A stretch of 64,000 bases of DNA from UBA993 sp964436815 (GCA_964436815.1 CAYTER010000002.1:1-64000); one strand, 5' to 3'. Shown: positions 34,979 to 44,441, numbered from the stretch's first letter. The notes: generated by a model from the letters alone, not told the origin. Program-made: numbers and translations.

Positions 34979-35533
34979 CTAATTGATCATTAAAATTGCA
35001 TAACGATTCATTTCCTGATCATAGCTGCTCAGGACTTCGATTGGATAACCGGCGTTGCGAACAGTTGAAAAAACATCGACAGCCAGCGATTCAGGGCCCG
35101 GCCGCGCATCATCTTTATGGATACACCCTTCCCGTGTCCCGGTACAATCACTGCATAAACGACATTCATCCATGAAAAGCATAAAGGCTTTATAATATCC
35201 TGCCCAGAAAACTTCCCGCTCTATTTTGATCAGCTTCTGACTGAGATCTTTACTCCAGGGAATCCGATCGAGAGGTTTCTCCAGCTTCTTGACAAAATGA
35301 AAAAGCACGGCATCTGTATACTCATTAAAGAAGGCCCTGCATTCATCCACCGGCGGTACTTGCGGGGGACAGGTTCCCTTTTTGCCATAACTGGTGCAGC
35401 CAAACATACACTTGAACCGCACCCAGTTGGCAACCTCGATCGCTGAAGCCTTGATCCATCGATAATCATCAAAACCGTGGCGCTTAAAGATTTGATCCAA
35501 TTCACTGTGTTTAATGATGACGCCCCCCCGCAT
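34979..35533 (-). CDS. DUF2284 metal-binding protein
   Basis: A 184-residue cysteine-rich protein of the DUF2284 group. Cysteine clusters: FKCMFGCTSYGKKGTCPP near residue 40-60, and C-R-L-C-S-D-C with a following C-I-H near 125-145, likely binding Fe-S clusters or zinc. Function unknown. It is 16 bases after the molybdenum hydroxylase small subunit and so probably part of that operon. The only ATG (35533) has no ribosome site and is followed by a run of seven G, where sequencing or slippage errors are conceivable; the true start may be within the first 12 codons. Confidence 0.8.
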   Translation of the reverse strand: MRGGVIIKHSELDQIFKRHGFDDYRWIKASAIEVANWVRFKCMFGCTSYGKKGTCPPQVPPVDECRAFFNEYTDAVLFHFVKKLEKPLDRIPWSKDLSQKLIKIEREVFWAGYYKAFMLFMDECRLCSDCTGTREGCIHKDDARPGPESLAVDVFSTVRNAGYPIEVLSSYDQEMNRYAILMIN

Positions 35534-35549
35534 CTACCGCAACAGGATC

Positions 35550-36026
35550 TTAACGGCTTAACAATTCTTTTGCTTTTTCAATTGAACGGTTAATCCCTTC
35601 ATAGCCTGTACAGCGGCACAGGTTACTCTGCAACCAGTCGCGGGATATTTCTGCTGAAGCGTCCGGGTGCTTTTCCAACATAGCGTAAGCATTGACCAGA
35701 AAACCGGAAGTGCAGAATCCACACTGATAGCCGCCTTCCTCAAGAAATGCTTTTTGGATGGCTGTATCTTTCAGTCCTTCAACAGTTATGACTTCTCTTC
35801 CCTGTGCTTCAACCGCAAGCACCAGGCACGATTTAACCGGAACCCCGTCAAGCAGTACCGTGCAAGCCCCGCAATCTCCGTTCTCACAACCCGGTTTGGC
35901 GCCAGTCAGACCGAGTTTTTCACGCAGGACCCGCAACAGGGTGTCTGCAGGTCTTACCACAACCTGCCTTTTCTCATTGTTAACATTCAATGTAATTTTG
36001 TTGACTCCCTTTAGATAGACGTCCAT
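35550..36026 (-). CDS. Molybdenum hydroxylase small subunit, 2x[2Fe-2S] (xanthine dehydrogenase family)
   Basis: A 158-residue subunit with a plant-type [2Fe-2S] domain (CENGDCGACTVL with a further Cys in V-K-S-C) and a C-terminal four-helix [2Fe-2S] domain (GGYQCGFCTSGF, LCRCTGY). It passes electrons from the Mo centre to the FAD subunit. GGAGGG is 6 bases before the ATG, and it overlaps the FAD subunit gene by one base. Order in the operon is large, FAD, small. Confidence 0.95.
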   Translation of the reverse strand: MDVYLKGVNKITLNVNNEKRQVVVRPADTLLRVLREKLGLTGAKPGCENGDCGACTVLLDGVPVKSCLVLAVEAQGREVITVEGLKDTAIQKAFLEEGGYQCGFCTSGFLVNAYAMLEKHPDASAEISRDWLQSNLCRCTGYEGINRSIEKAKELLSR

Positions 36027-36862
36027 CAGCGACCCTCCATTTCCTTCAGCAGCAGCGCCAAATCCTGCTCGAAGAGGGCTCTGCGGTAGGCCGCAGAACC
36101 GCGATCATCATCATTAATTTTGCCAGGCAGGTTTTCAGGGATTAACCGGGCTAAATCCTCTGGCCGCCCTTCATACTCACTGATCACCCGTTCCAGTTCT
36201 TCGCTGCGAAAAGCAAAAGAGCAAAGCCCTGATACAGCGATTTTAAGTCTTCCCTGATCCCTGACCGAAACCAGGTGATAAAGAGGATAATCAACCGGGC
36301 CGTGTTTCTCACGGCGCCTGGTCCAGTAAGGCAGGTCAAGCTTTTCCACCGCTACTCTAAACTGCAGCAAGATCTCGCCTTTCCCGAGTTTCAAGCGTTT
36401 ATCAAAAAGGTTTGATATTTTCTCTGTTCGCTGACCGTCTGGTCCAATCACCAAGAGCTCGGCATCGGCCAGCAGAAAGGGCAGCACCGCTTCACGGTAA
36501 GGCAGCCGGCCGCAAATATTTCCTCCCAGGGTCAGACGGTTACGAACAGTGTGATCGGCAATCCTGCAGACCGCTGCCGACAGCAACGGATATTGCTGAT
36601 CCTCGGCAATCCTGTTCAAGACCAGGTTGGCCCCAACCAACAGCTGCCCGTCTTTTCTCTCAAAAAGCAGTGTTTCACTGATCTGTTTCAAGTCGATCAG
36701 CGCTTTTGTTTCAACCTTCTGCTGGCGGCAAAAAGTGATAATTTCCGTTCCACCGGCATAGTAGAGAGGTTTTTTCTGCTCAGCTTTTAATTTCTGAAAA
36801 TACTCGACCGCTTCAACTGCTGTCTGCGGAAGATAGTAGTCGAAATCAAAGGGTATCATCAT
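36026..36862 (-). CDS. Molybdenum hydroxylase FAD-binding subunit
   Basis: A 278-residue FAD_binding_5/CO_deh_flav protein. FDYYLPQTAVEAVEYF opens the family domain; YYAGGTEI and LTLGGNICGRLPY are the FAD loops. It transfers electrons from the iron-sulfur subunit to NAD or another acceptor. I place the start at the ATG at 36862 (or 36859), preceded by GGAAGGGGGG; the frame extends further upstream but that part lies within the large-subunit gene. It overlaps that gene by 17 bases. Confidence 0.92.
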   Translation of the reverse strand: MMIPFDFDYYLPQTAVEAVEYFQKLKAEQKKPLYYAGGTEIITFCRQQKVETKALIDLKQISETLLFERKDGQLLVGANLVLNRIAEDQQYPLLSAAVCRIADHTVRNRLTLGGNICGRLPYREAVLPFLLADAELLVIGPDGQRTEKISNLFDKRLKLGKGEILLQFRVAVEKLDLPYWTRRREKHGPVDYPLYHLVSVRDQGRLKIAVSGLCSFAFRSEELERVISEYEGRPEDLARLIPENLPGKINDDDRGSAAYRRALFEQDLALLLKEMEGR

Positions 36863-39185
36863 TAGCCCCCCTTCCAGCTTCCCAGATACTCTGTGGAGTA
36901 AGCGGGAGGCGATTGAGCTGCCGTCCGAGAGCCCTGGAAAGCGCCCCGGCCAAAGCGCCGGGCATTCCCAGCACACCCTGTTCGCCCAGGCCCCTGGCGC
37001 CAAATGGGCCGTCCCTCTGGGGTGATTCAACAAATTCAACCATGTAGCGCGGCTCTTCCCCATAACGCATGATTTTGTACCCGCGCAGGTCATCATTATT
37101 TACTCTGCCCTGACTGTTGAGATTGAATCCTTCCCACCCGGCGAATCCGAGGCCCATTGACATCCCTCCGACAATCTGGCCGTGGGCCAGAAAGGGATTA
37201 ATGACCTTACCCACATCCATGGCGCAGACCGCCTTTGTAACCTTATATGTCCCATCAGCGGGGTTCAGCTCAACCTCAATACCCTGGGCACCCATCGTCC
37301 ATTCCAGGGCCGGGTGTCCAGCGCCAGTTTCCGGATCAATGGCCGTTAACCGGCGTGAAATATAGCGGCCAACGCCGATCACCTGTCCCTCAATAGCGTT
37401 GCCTTCGGGATAGACATAACCGAGGGCTACTTCAGCCAGGGGCAGACCGATTTCCGGTTCATCAGCCAGGTAGACTCTTCCGCCTGATACCTTCAAATCC
37501 TCCGGCGGACAGCGCAGGACAATCGCCGCTGTCCTGCAGAGCTGACGGATAGCATCATCGGCTGCTTCAAGCAAAGCCCGGCCGATCATAAACAGACTGC
37601 GACTGGCCGCTGTTGCCCAGTCATGCGGCGCGACGCGGGTATTAACTTCACTGACAATGTGCACCTGGTCGGGGCTGATGCCCAGTTTTTCCGCAAGAAC
37701 CTGGGCCAGGGCGGTTTTTATACCCTGCCCGATCTCAATAACCCCACAGTGCAGATTAACGGTTCCATCTTCATTAAAAGTCAGAATCGCCCCGCCGTCG
37801 GCATTTGTGGGCATTGCCGGCGCTTTCCAGAAACAGCTGACACTTTTTCCGCTCACCCGGCCGTCCGAAAGCTCAGCGCGTTGTCCATTCTGCCAATCCA
37901 GCATAACCCCAACCCGTTTTAAGCATTCCCTGAGATCACCGGTGTTCGCGTCCATCACGCTCTGGGTTGGTGTAGCATCGCCGGTCTTGATTGCATTTAT
38001 TATTCTGAACTCAAGTGGATCATAACCGGCTTTTTCACTAAGCAGATCTACAGCCCGCTCCATGGCAAAAGCCAGCTCTATATGCCCGAAACCCCTGTAA
38101 GCGGTGGCAAAGGGATGGTTGGTATAAACACAAAGGGAATCACACCAGATGTTCGGAATCAAGTAGGGCCCGGTGCAGGCTATCGCAGCAGCCCGGCTGA
38201 TGTTTACCGCATAATCGGCATAAGCGCCGCTGTCAAAGCAAAAATAGATCTCAGCAGCCTGCAGTTTTCCATCCTGCGTGCAGCCCAGCTTGATTTTAGC
38301 CTCAAGTCCGGTCCGTCCCGGTGAGGAGACAAGATCATTTTCACGGCTGTTCACCAGCCTGACCGGTCGCCCGCCAACAGCTTTTGTCAGCAGGTAGGCC
38401 AGTCCTTCTAACTGAATTCCGGCTTTTCCTCCAAAACCGCCGCCAAGAGGACCGGTAATCACCGTAATTTTACCGGGAGGCAGGTTAAAAGCTGTCGCCA
38501 GTAAACTGCGCACTACAAAAGGAGCCTGGGTGGTGGAGTGGATCACTACCTGTCCGTCCTCAAGAATTTCTGCGGTTGACGCCCTGGTTTCCATAGCAAC
38601 ATGATCGCCGGGAGGAAAACTGAAGAAACCGGAAACCACAAAATCGCAGTTCTTAAAACCCTGCTCTGTGTTACCTTTGCGAATTTTAGTCCTGTTGGCA
38701 ATATTACTTCCCGGTTCGGGGAAAATCGCCGGTATGTGGCTGTAAGCAGCCATCTCTTCATGCAAAATCGGGGCTCCTTCGGCCAATGCCGCACCGGGAG
38801 AGTCAACAACCGGGAGGGGTTCATATTCTACGGTAATCAAAGGCAGGGCCGCAATCGCTTCGGCTTCACTGTCTGCAACAACAGCGGCAACCGGCTCACC
38901 GTAATGGCGAACCTTACCACGGGCCAGCGGCGGTTTATCACCGAGATAAATTCCGATATTACCGGGTATATCGGCACCGGTCAGTATAGCGCGGACGCCT
39001 GATGATTTGAGAGCCGCCGATACATCAACCTTGATGATCCTGGCATGGGCATGAGGGCTTACTTTTATAACCGCATGAAGAAATTCCGGTGACAAGTGAT
39101 CGTTTAAGTAGCGTAATTTGCCGCGAACCTTATCCGGACCGTCTTTACGCGGAACCGATACTCCAACATACTGTTCTTCAGCCAT
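36846..39185 (-). CDS. Molybdenum hydroxylase large (catalytic) subunit, xanthine dehydrogenase/aldehyde oxidase family
   Basis: A 779-residue Mo-molybdopterin subunit. The N-terminal a/b hammerhead domain (about 15-120) is followed by the Mo-binding region with GGGFGGKAGIQLE, AYRGFGHIE, and the catalytic Glu motif GARGLGEQG near the C-terminus. The enzyme hydroxylates a purine, aldehyde or N-heterocycle using water. Substrate cannot be decided; no purine permease or purine gene is adjacent. First gene of the operon with FAD, small subunit and DUF2284. GGAGGG precedes the ATG. Confidence 0.93.
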   Translation of the reverse strand: MAEEQYVGVSVPRKDGPDKVRGKLRYLNDHLSPEFLHAVIKVSPHAHARIIKVDVSAALKSSGVRAILTGADIPGNIGIYLGDKPPLARGKVRHYGEPVAAVVADSEAEAIAALPLITVEYEPLPVVDSPGAALAEGAPILHEEMAAYSHIPAIFPEPGSNIANRTKIRKGNTEQGFKNCDFVVSGFFSFPPGDHVAMETRASTAEILEDGQVVIHSTTQAPFVVRSLLATAFNLPPGKITVITGPLGGGFGGKAGIQLEGLAYLLTKAVGGRPVRLVNSRENDLVSSPGRTGLEAKIKLGCTQDGKLQAAEIYFCFDSGAYADYAVNISRAAAIACTGPYLIPNIWCDSLCVYTNHPFATAYRGFGHIELAFAMERAVDLLSEKAGYDPLEFRIINAIKTGDATPTQSVMDANTGDLRECLKRVGVMLDWQNGQRAELSDGRVSGKSVSCFWKAPAMPTNADGGAILTFNEDGTVNLHCGVIEIGQGIKTALAQVLAEKLGISPDQVHIVSEVNTRVAPHDWATAASRSLFMIGRALLEAADDAIRQLCRTAAIVLRCPPEDLKVSGGRVYLADEPEIGLPLAEVALGYVYPEGNAIEGQVIGVGRYISRRLTAIDPETGAGHPALEWTMGAQGIEVELNPADGTYKVTKAVCAMDVGKVINPFLAHGQIVGGMSMGLGFAGWEGFNLNSQGRVNNDDLRGYKIMRYGEEPRYMVEFVESPQRDGPFGARGLGEQGVLGMPGALAGALSRALGRQLNRLPLTPQSIWEAGRGANDDTL

Positions 39186-39262
39186 ATTGATCCCTCCACC
39201 ATTTCAGTATTCAATGTCTACTTTTCGAAATGATTCGACAAAAGCAGGCCTATTCCTTCCTA

Positions 39263-40141
39263 TTAATCCGGTTGGTGATTGATCAGTAATTCAACCAGTT
39301 CAGTTACATTAACAGCCAGCCCTTTAACTTCTTCCGGATCCCTGGTGCGCAGGGTTGCAAAGATAATTGCGCCAACCTCACCTTTTAAATTCATAACCGG
39401 GCTGCCGCTGCTTCCCGGGTAAATCATGGCCTCGATTACAAGATAAGGGGTTTCCCGCCACCCGGCCTGCATGTACCCGGTTACTTTTCCCCTGTTGGCA
39501 ATACGGGCAAACTGCAGGGGATTACCGATGATTAACACTTCTTCCCCCGGAACAAAAGAGTATTCCGCCAGCGGCAACACCGGCAGGTTATCGCCCTCAA
39601 TGACCACTAAAGCCAAATCAACATCTTCTGACATCAGCCAATTACCGGCGATATAAAATCCGCGATCCGGAAATGAAACCCTGACCAGTGCCGCATCTTC
39701 CACCAAATGGCGGTTGGTCACAATCAGTCCTTTTTCGCTGATATTAAAACCGCTGCCCCGCAAACTGCCATCGGCCGAGCCGGCCTTATTCTCAACAAAA
39801 ACCTGAACGACCGCTTCTTTCGCCTGATCTACGACCGGGTTGGATGAAAGCAACCATGATTCGCGCAGAAAACTGTACGCCGGTCCGGTAAAAACCGACA
39901 ACCAGCGGCCGGTAACCGTAAAGAAAAAAACCAGGGCCAGCAGGAGGGCAACCACCCTGACTGCCAGACCGATAATTTTCGATCTCTCCTTTTCAGGGGG
40001 GCGGTCAGCCTGCCGACCTGCATATTTGCGGTTCAGTTCGGCGATCAGTTCGCGATCTTCAGTGTTATTATTCCCGAGGTCGAAGGCTGTCACCTTCCCT
40101 GCCATTGTTATTATGAGTCCGGGCTGATAAACTAATAGCAA
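39263..40141 (-). CDS. Membrane-anchored trypsin-like serine protease (S1C, DegP-related, no PDZ)
   Basis: A 280-292-residue protein with one membrane helix (about residues 57-80 from the longer start) and an extracytoplasmic chymotrypsin-fold domain. The triad is visible: His in V-T-N-R-H-L-V, Asp in EDVDLALVVI and Ser in PGSSGSPVMN. No PDZ domain follows, unlike HtrA. Probably housekeeping of exported proteins. Start is TTG at 40141 or ATG at 40105; neither has a clear ribosome site, and the short cytoplasmic tail differs accordingly. Confidence 0.85.
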   Translation of the reverse strand: MLLVYQPGLIITMAGKVTAFDLGNNNTEDRELIAELNRKYAGRQADRPPEKERSKIIGLAVRVVALLLALVFFFTVTGRWLSVFTGPAYSFLRESWLLSSNPVVDQAKEAVVQVFVENKAGSADGSLRGSGFNISEKGLIVTNRHLVEDAALVRVSFPDRGFYIAGNWLMSEDVDLALVVIEGDNLPVLPLAEYSFVPGEEVLIIGNPLQFARIANRGKVTGYMQAGWRETPYLVIEAMIYPGSSGSPVMNLKGEVGAIIFATLRTRDPEEVKGLAVNVTELVELLINHQPD

Positions 40142-40172
40142 TCAATTTATTTATTTTTCATCCTTAGAAAGG

Positions 40173-40439
40173 ATGGACAGATCGATCGATATGACTAGAA
40201 AACCACCAGTCTTATCAAAATCCAGGGAAGAAAAAATACTGAAAAAAAAGGTTCACCGGGCTCTTTTTGAAGCACGCAAAGCCCTCTATAGCAATGACGA
40301 AGAAGAAGCCCGCCGGATAGTCCGTAAAGTAGTCGAAGAATCAGCTTCCCTGGCCTACCAGGTTAATCTTGAAGGCGGGTTCAACTGGGTTATCGAGATT
40401 CTGAAACCGCTCGATGAGCTCTTTTTACCGGATGAATAG
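40173..40439 (+). CDS. Small conserved-looking helical protein, unknown function
   Basis: An 88-residue charged protein (lysine- and glutamate-rich, mostly helical) with a central R-x-I-V-R-K-V-V-E-E-S block. No signal, no membrane helix, no cysteine. I do not recognise it. AGAAAGG abuts the ATG at 40173; an ATG at 40191 is the other option with a poorer distance. Divergent from the trypsin-like protease. Confidence 0.6.
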   Translation: MDRSIDMTRKPPVLSKSREEKILKKKVHRALFEARKALYSNDEEEARRIVRKVVEESASLAYQVNLEGGFNWVIEILKPLDELFLPDE

Positions 40440-40452
40440 ATCCCCAAGAGCC

Positions 40453-41052
40453 TTAAAACGACAAATAAGCAAATACTATGGCTACCGCTACGAGCACAGG
40501 AATTCCGACCAGGATGACCAGGTGCAGGACATATACCCCGATACTGGCTCCGGTTGAAAGATTATGGCTTTCCCGCACAGCAATCACCTGCAGCACCAAG
40601 ACCCAGATCGACAGACCAAAGCTAATCAGGCTGGTGATAATATTGCCGACTGTTCCAAAAAATCCACTTAATAAAGTAACCGGCACCCCGATGATCAAGG
40701 GGAAATTAGCAAATGCATAGGCTGAGAAAAGGTTCCAGAAGCCCCCGCTTCCTTTAAAGAGGCGGGCGAAAAGATGAAGCACGCCCGTAATGATAAAAAT
40801 CGAGATTATGCCAATAAGCAGCGAAGCGGCAATAATCACCGAGACCGGTATATTAAGATTAGCTTCAAGCATCAAAGCCTGAAAAGCCTGATAGGATTGT
40901 TCATTAAAAATTGATGCCAGGACTCCCAGCATCGTCACTCCTAAGTAAATGAGGAAAGCAGCATTGGCCGGCTTCTCCCGCGCAATTTCATTTAAGGTTT
41001 GAACCGGCCTGGTGAGCGTCCCATACAGCCAGTTAACAACCTGATCAATCAT
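40453..41052 (-). CDS. Yip1-domain membrane protein
   Basis: A 199-residue protein with five hydrophobic helices and the Yip1-like start WLYGTLTRPVQTLNEI. Bacterial Yip1 proteins are of unknown function. A weak GGAGGCGG lies before the ATG. It follows the SppA gene by 60 bases. Confidence 0.8.
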   Translation of the reverse strand: MIDQVVNWLYGTLTRPVQTLNEIAREKPANAAFLIYLGVTMLGVLASIFNEQSYQAFQALMLEANLNIPVSVIIAASLLIGIISIFIITGVLHLFARLFKGSGGFWNLFSAYAFANFPLIIGVPVTLLSGFFGTVGNIITSLISFGLSIWVLVLQVIAVRESHNLSTGASIGVYVLHLVILVGIPVLVAVAIVFAYLSF

Positions 41053-41112
41053 GAGTTACCGCCTCCTTCGGTTTTTATTCTCTAGCTTTGTATAAGTAGG
41101 ATTAATAAGCAT

Positions 41113-42045
41113 TTACCTGATTTGATAACGTATTTCAGGAACAAATCCATCGCGCAGGGTCTCAAGCAACAGAAGATCTGACCCCAAAATATTCTTTTCA
41201 AATGCAGCCAGTACCCGGTAGCCGATATCAAAGAGCTGGCTGAAAGCTGAAGGTTGAGGAAACTCGTAGCGAACCGGGTTTTCAAGGTTATTTAATTCAG
41301 CCAGATAATCGATGGCCTCTTCGATTCCGCCCAGGCGGTCTACCAATCCGAGTTCTAAAGCCTGCGTTCCGAGATAGAGCTGCCCGGTAGCCAACTCCCG
41401 GACCACTGCCGGATCCATCCCCCGGTCAGTCGCGACATCCGTAATAAATTGTGCATAGGCTTCATCGGATATAGCTTGCATGATTGAACGCTCTTCTTCT
41501 GTCAGCGCGCGGCTGAACATATCCTTAAATTCCCCGGATTTTATCGTTTCAACTTCTAGGCCCAGCTTTTCGTAGAGCCCTTCTGTATTGATCAGGGTGC
41601 TAATCACGCCAATTGAACCGGTCAGGGTACCGGGTTGGGCTACTATGCCCTGGGCAGGAGCAGAAATGTAGTAACCACCCGAAGCAGCCATATCAGCCAT
41701 GGAGACTACGATCGGTTTGCCGAAATTCCTGATCAGCGCGGCAATTTCCTGTGAAGCGGCGATTGAGCCTCCCGGGCTTTCCACTCTCAGAACCACACCT
41801 TTTATCTGCGCATCAGCTTCCGCTTTATCTAACTGTCTCTGAACATAGCCGGGGGTAATCCCTCCAGCCAGGAATCCTCCTGCTGCTTCCTGGATAGCCC
41901 CGGTCAGGGAGATTACCACCACTTTATTCTGATCGGAGCGGATTAAACTGCGCCCCTGGTCGGAGGTGCCGAGGAACGGGACGACAACCACAGTGATCAA
42001 AGCCAAAATTACCAAAGTTAAAATTACGAACTTCTTCGTTCTCAT
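41113..42045 (-). CDS. sppA: Signal peptide peptidase SppA (short form)
   Basis: A 310-residue single-unit SppA with one N-terminal membrane helix (about 7-28) facing the catalytic domain outward. The nucleophile Ser is in MAASGGYYIS and the general-base Lys in TIKSGEFKDMF; R-V-E-S-P-G-G-S is the oxyanion strand. It degrades signal peptides and damaged lipoproteins left in the membrane. Upstream of the Yip1 gene, so likely an operon. Firmicute SppA is commonly of this length. Confidence 0.93.
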   Translation of the reverse strand: MRTKKFVILTLVILALITVVVVPFLGTSDQGRSLIRSDQNKVVVISLTGAIQEAAGGFLAGGITPGYVQRQLDKAEADAQIKGVVLRVESPGGSIAASQEIAALIRNFGKPIVVSMADMAASGGYYISAPAQGIVAQPGTLTGSIGVISTLINTEGLYEKLGLEVETIKSGEFKDMFSRALTEEERSIMQAISDEAYAQFITDVATDRGMDPAVVRELATGQLYLGTQALELGLVDRLGGIEEAIDYLAELNNLENPVRYEFPQPSAFSQLFDIGYRVLAAFEKNILGSDLLLLETLRDGFVPEIRYQIR

Positions 42046-42139
42046 AACCGACCACCCTTAAATAAATTGTTGCCTTTTATTTTGACAGGCAGGACTAAGT
42101 TTCCTCTATTCTTAGCAAGTATGAAGTTACCGGATATGG

Positions 42140-42168
42140 TTGTATCCACTTTAAGACTATGATAAAAT
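42140..42168 (+). promoter_or_regulatory. Promoter of the cupin-fprA unit
   Basis: TTGTAT (42140-42145), 17 bases, TAAAAT (42163-42168). Start expected about 50 bases before the cupin ATG. Confidence 0.45.
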
Positions 42169-42223
42169 AAATATAACCTTTATGGTTATAAATAAAACCC
42201 AAGCTAAAGGAGTTGCCGTTGAT

Positions 42224-42544
42224 ATGAAAGAGTTTTTAGCAGAGACGTTGAAGATGAAGGATCTTGCCGCTTACCAGGATGGCGCCGTAGTGAGTAAGGA
42301 AGTTCTCAAAAAAGATACGGGCACTGTTACCATTTTTTCTTTTGACCAGGGTCAGGGATTAAGCGAACATACCGCCCCTTTTGATGCAATGGTCATTGTG
42401 TTGGATGGCGAAGCAGAAATTATTATATCCGGGAAGGCACACCAGGTCAGGGAAGGCGAAATGATCATCATGCCCGCTCACGAACCTCACGCTTTGAAAG
42501 CAAATAAACGGTTTAAAATGATGCTGGTTATGATTCGTTCATGA
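42224..42544 (+). CDS. Small cupin-domain protein
   Basis: A 106-residue single cupin. The first cupin motif (G-x-x-L-S-E-H-T-A-P-F-D, with one His and a later Asp) and the second (A-H-E-P-H-A-L) are visible; a metal site of His residues is plausible. Function unknown; such proteins often sit with oxygen-stress genes. ATG at 42224, 11 bases after AAAGGAG. FprA starts 45 bases later, so they are likely co-transcribed. Confidence 0.85.
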   Translation: MKEFLAETLKMKDLAAYQDGAVVSKEVLKKDTGTVTIFSFDQGQGLSEHTAPFDAMVIVLDGEAEIIISGKAHQVREGEMIIMPAHEPHALKANKRFKMMLVMIRS

Positions 42545-42589
42545 TATAGTTAAGACAATAACAAGTTGCGCAAACCGGAGGTGTTAAAA

Positions 42590-43789
42590 TTGTCTTTTAA
42601 AGTGAACGATAATGTGACCTGGGTGGGAAAAGTTGACTGGGAACTGCGAAAATTTCACGGTGACGAACTGAGCACTCATCGCGGCAGTACATACAATTCC
42701 TACCTGATCAGGGGCCCTGAGAAAACGGTCCTGGTTGATACTGTCTGGGGGCCGTTTGCCAAAGAATTTGTTAAGAGCCTGAAAAAAGAAATTGACCTGA
42801 AGAAGATTGATTACATTGTTGCCAATCACGCTGAAACCGATCACAGCGGCGCCCTGCCGGAACTGCTGCGCGAAATACCAGGCACGCCTGTCTATTGCAG
42901 CAACGCAGGGGTTAAATCTTTGCGTGGACATTACCATGAAGACTGGAATTTTAAGCCGGTTAAAACCGGTGATCAGATCGACCTCGGAGGTGGCAAAGCC
43001 CTGGTATTCGTTGAGGCAAAGATGCTGCACTGGCCGGACAGCATGTTTTGCTACCTGACGGGCGACAGCATCCTCTTTCCCAATGATGCTTTCGGACAGC
43101 ATTATGCTTCCGAGTATATGTACAATGATCTGGTAGATCAAAGTGAACTTTATGGTGAGGCAATTAAGTACTATGCCAATATCCTGACACCCTTCAGCCC
43201 GCTGGTAACCGCCAAGATTAAAGAAGTAGTGGGTATGAATCTGCCGGTCACCATGATCTGCCCCAGCCATGGAGTAATCTGGCGCGACAACCCGTTACAG
43301 ATCGTTAACAAGTACCTGGAGTGGGCTGACAATTACCAGGAAAACCAGGTAACCGTTATTTATGACACTATGTGGGATGGAACAAGGCGGGCTGCGGAAG
43401 CGATCGTAGCCGGGTTGAAAACAGCTGGCGGGGATCTGAATATTAAACTCTACAATGCCGCCCGTTCCGATATAAACGATGTAATTACGGAAATTTTTAA
43501 ATCGAAGCTGATCATCATCGGATCGCCCACTATAAACAAAGGAATTCTGCATTCCATTGCTGCTTTGATGGAAATTTTGAAAGGCCTGAAATTTCAGCAG
43601 AAAAAAGCCGCTGCTTTCGGCTGTTACGGCTGGAGCGGCGAATCAGTTGATGTAATCAATAAACTGTTTACGGAAGCAGGATTTGAGCTGGTTGAGAGTA
43701 ATGGGCTTAAAATGCTCTGGAATCCTGACGAGCAAGCAGTAGAAGCGGCTAAAGCCTTCGGCCGTGAACTGGCAAATGCGCTAAAATAA
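42590..43789 (+). CDS. fprA: Flavodiiron protein (A-type flavoprotein, oxygen/NO reductase)
   Basis: A 399-residue FprA that reduces oxygen to water or NO to N2O with rubredoxin or F420H2 as donor. The N-terminal metallo-beta-lactamase-like diiron domain shows NHAETDHSGALPELL (H-x-E-x-D-H), M-L-H-W-P-D, NDAFGQH and CPSHGVIW, i.e. the ligand set complete. The C-terminal flavodoxin domain (from about 250) has VIYDTMWDGTRRAAE for FMN. TTG start with GGAGGTG 6 bases upstream; the frame before it is not coding. The rubredoxin at 3941-4111 is a possible partner. Confidence 0.94.
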   Translation: MSFKVNDNVTWVGKVDWELRKFHGDELSTHRGSTYNSYLIRGPEKTVLVDTVWGPFAKEFVKSLKKEIDLKKIDYIVANHAETDHSGALPELLREIPGTPVYCSNAGVKSLRGHYHEDWNFKPVKTGDQIDLGGGKALVFVEAKMLHWPDSMFCYLTGDSILFPNDAFGQHYASEYMYNDLVDQSELYGEAIKYYANILTPFSPLVTAKIKEVVGMNLPVTMICPSHGVIWRDNPLQIVNKYLEWADNYQENQVTVIYDTMWDGTRRAAEAIVAGLKTAGGDLNIKLYNAARSDINDVITEIFKSKLIIIGSPTINKGILHSIAALMEILKGLKFQQKKAAAFGCYGWSGESVDVINKLFTEAGFELVESNGLKMLWNPDEQAVEAAKAFGRELANALK

Positions 43790-43808
43790 AGGAATCATGG
43801 AGCGTGAC

Positions 43809-43837
43809 GGGGGGATGGGTGCTTACCACATCCCCCC
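43809..43837. terminator. Hairpin between convergent fprA and tetR
   Basis: 9-bp stem GGGGGGATG / CATCCCCCC (43809-43837). No U-run follows on either strand, so it may act only weakly or stall both transcripts. Confidence 0.4.
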
Positions 43838-43838
43838 A

Positions 43839-44441
43839 TTACACTCCGATGCCGTCCCAGTAAAGATTAAGCAGTCCGGCAACCTGATTCTCGGTTAGTT
43901 CAAGGTTATCAATAATGACCATCCCGCCCATGACAACATAGGTCAGCGCCAGGAAAAGTCTCCCCGCCATTTCAACATCAATATCGGAGCGCACCTCATG
44001 GATACTGATCCCTTCGCGGAGCAGGTTGACTACTTCATGGAGAAGCTCCTGGCGCCTGTCAATAACCCAACCCTGCAGCTCCTGGAAATTCAAAGGCCTC
44101 TCATTATAGAGCAGGTGCAGCCTTTTGCGGTTGCCCTTTAAGAGATCAAGGTGAGCGCTGACAACATTATAGAGCGCATCCTTTACTGAATGCGGTTTGG
44201 CAAGGTATTCTCTGAAAGACTGCAGGTAAAAATCAGCACAGTAAGCAAAGCATTCCTTGAAAAGCTCTTCTTTACTGTCAAAGTACTCGTAGACAGTACC
44301 TTTGCCCACCCCGGCCTGTTCGGCAATCTCAACTACTGTGACCTGGTAAAAATCTTTTTCCAGAAATTTGTCGACCGCGGCAAGCAGTATCTGTTCTTTC
44401 TTGCTGTTTGCTTCCCGTTTATCGGTAAGATCTAAGCTCAT
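43839..44441 (-). CDS. TetR-family transcriptional regulator
   Basis: A 200-residue TetR repressor. The DNA-binding helix-turn-helix is complete (TVVEIAEQAGVGKGTVYEYFDSKEELF), and a variable ligand-binding C-terminus follows. It is the downstream gene of the RND exporter operon and the natural candidate to control it from the site at 48511-48530. GGAGGG lies 10 bases before the ATG at 44441, a better distance than to the GTG at 44450. Confidence 0.93.
   Translation of the reverse strand: MSLDLTDKREANSKKEQILLAAVDKFLEKDFYQVTVVEIAEQAGVGKGTVYEYFDSKEELFKECFAYCADFYLQSFREYLAKPHSVKDALYNVVSAHLDLLKGNRKRLHLLYNERPLNFQELQGWVIDRRQELLHEVVNLLREGISIHEVRSDIDVEMAGRLFLALTYVVMGGMVIIDNLELTENQVAGLLNLYWDGIGV

Noticed and set aside
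36863..37096. Upstream extension of the molybdenum hydroxylase FAD subunit
   Set aside because: This part lies in another frame of the large-subunit gene; the family begins at the F-D-Y-Y-L-P region, with a ribosome site before 36862.
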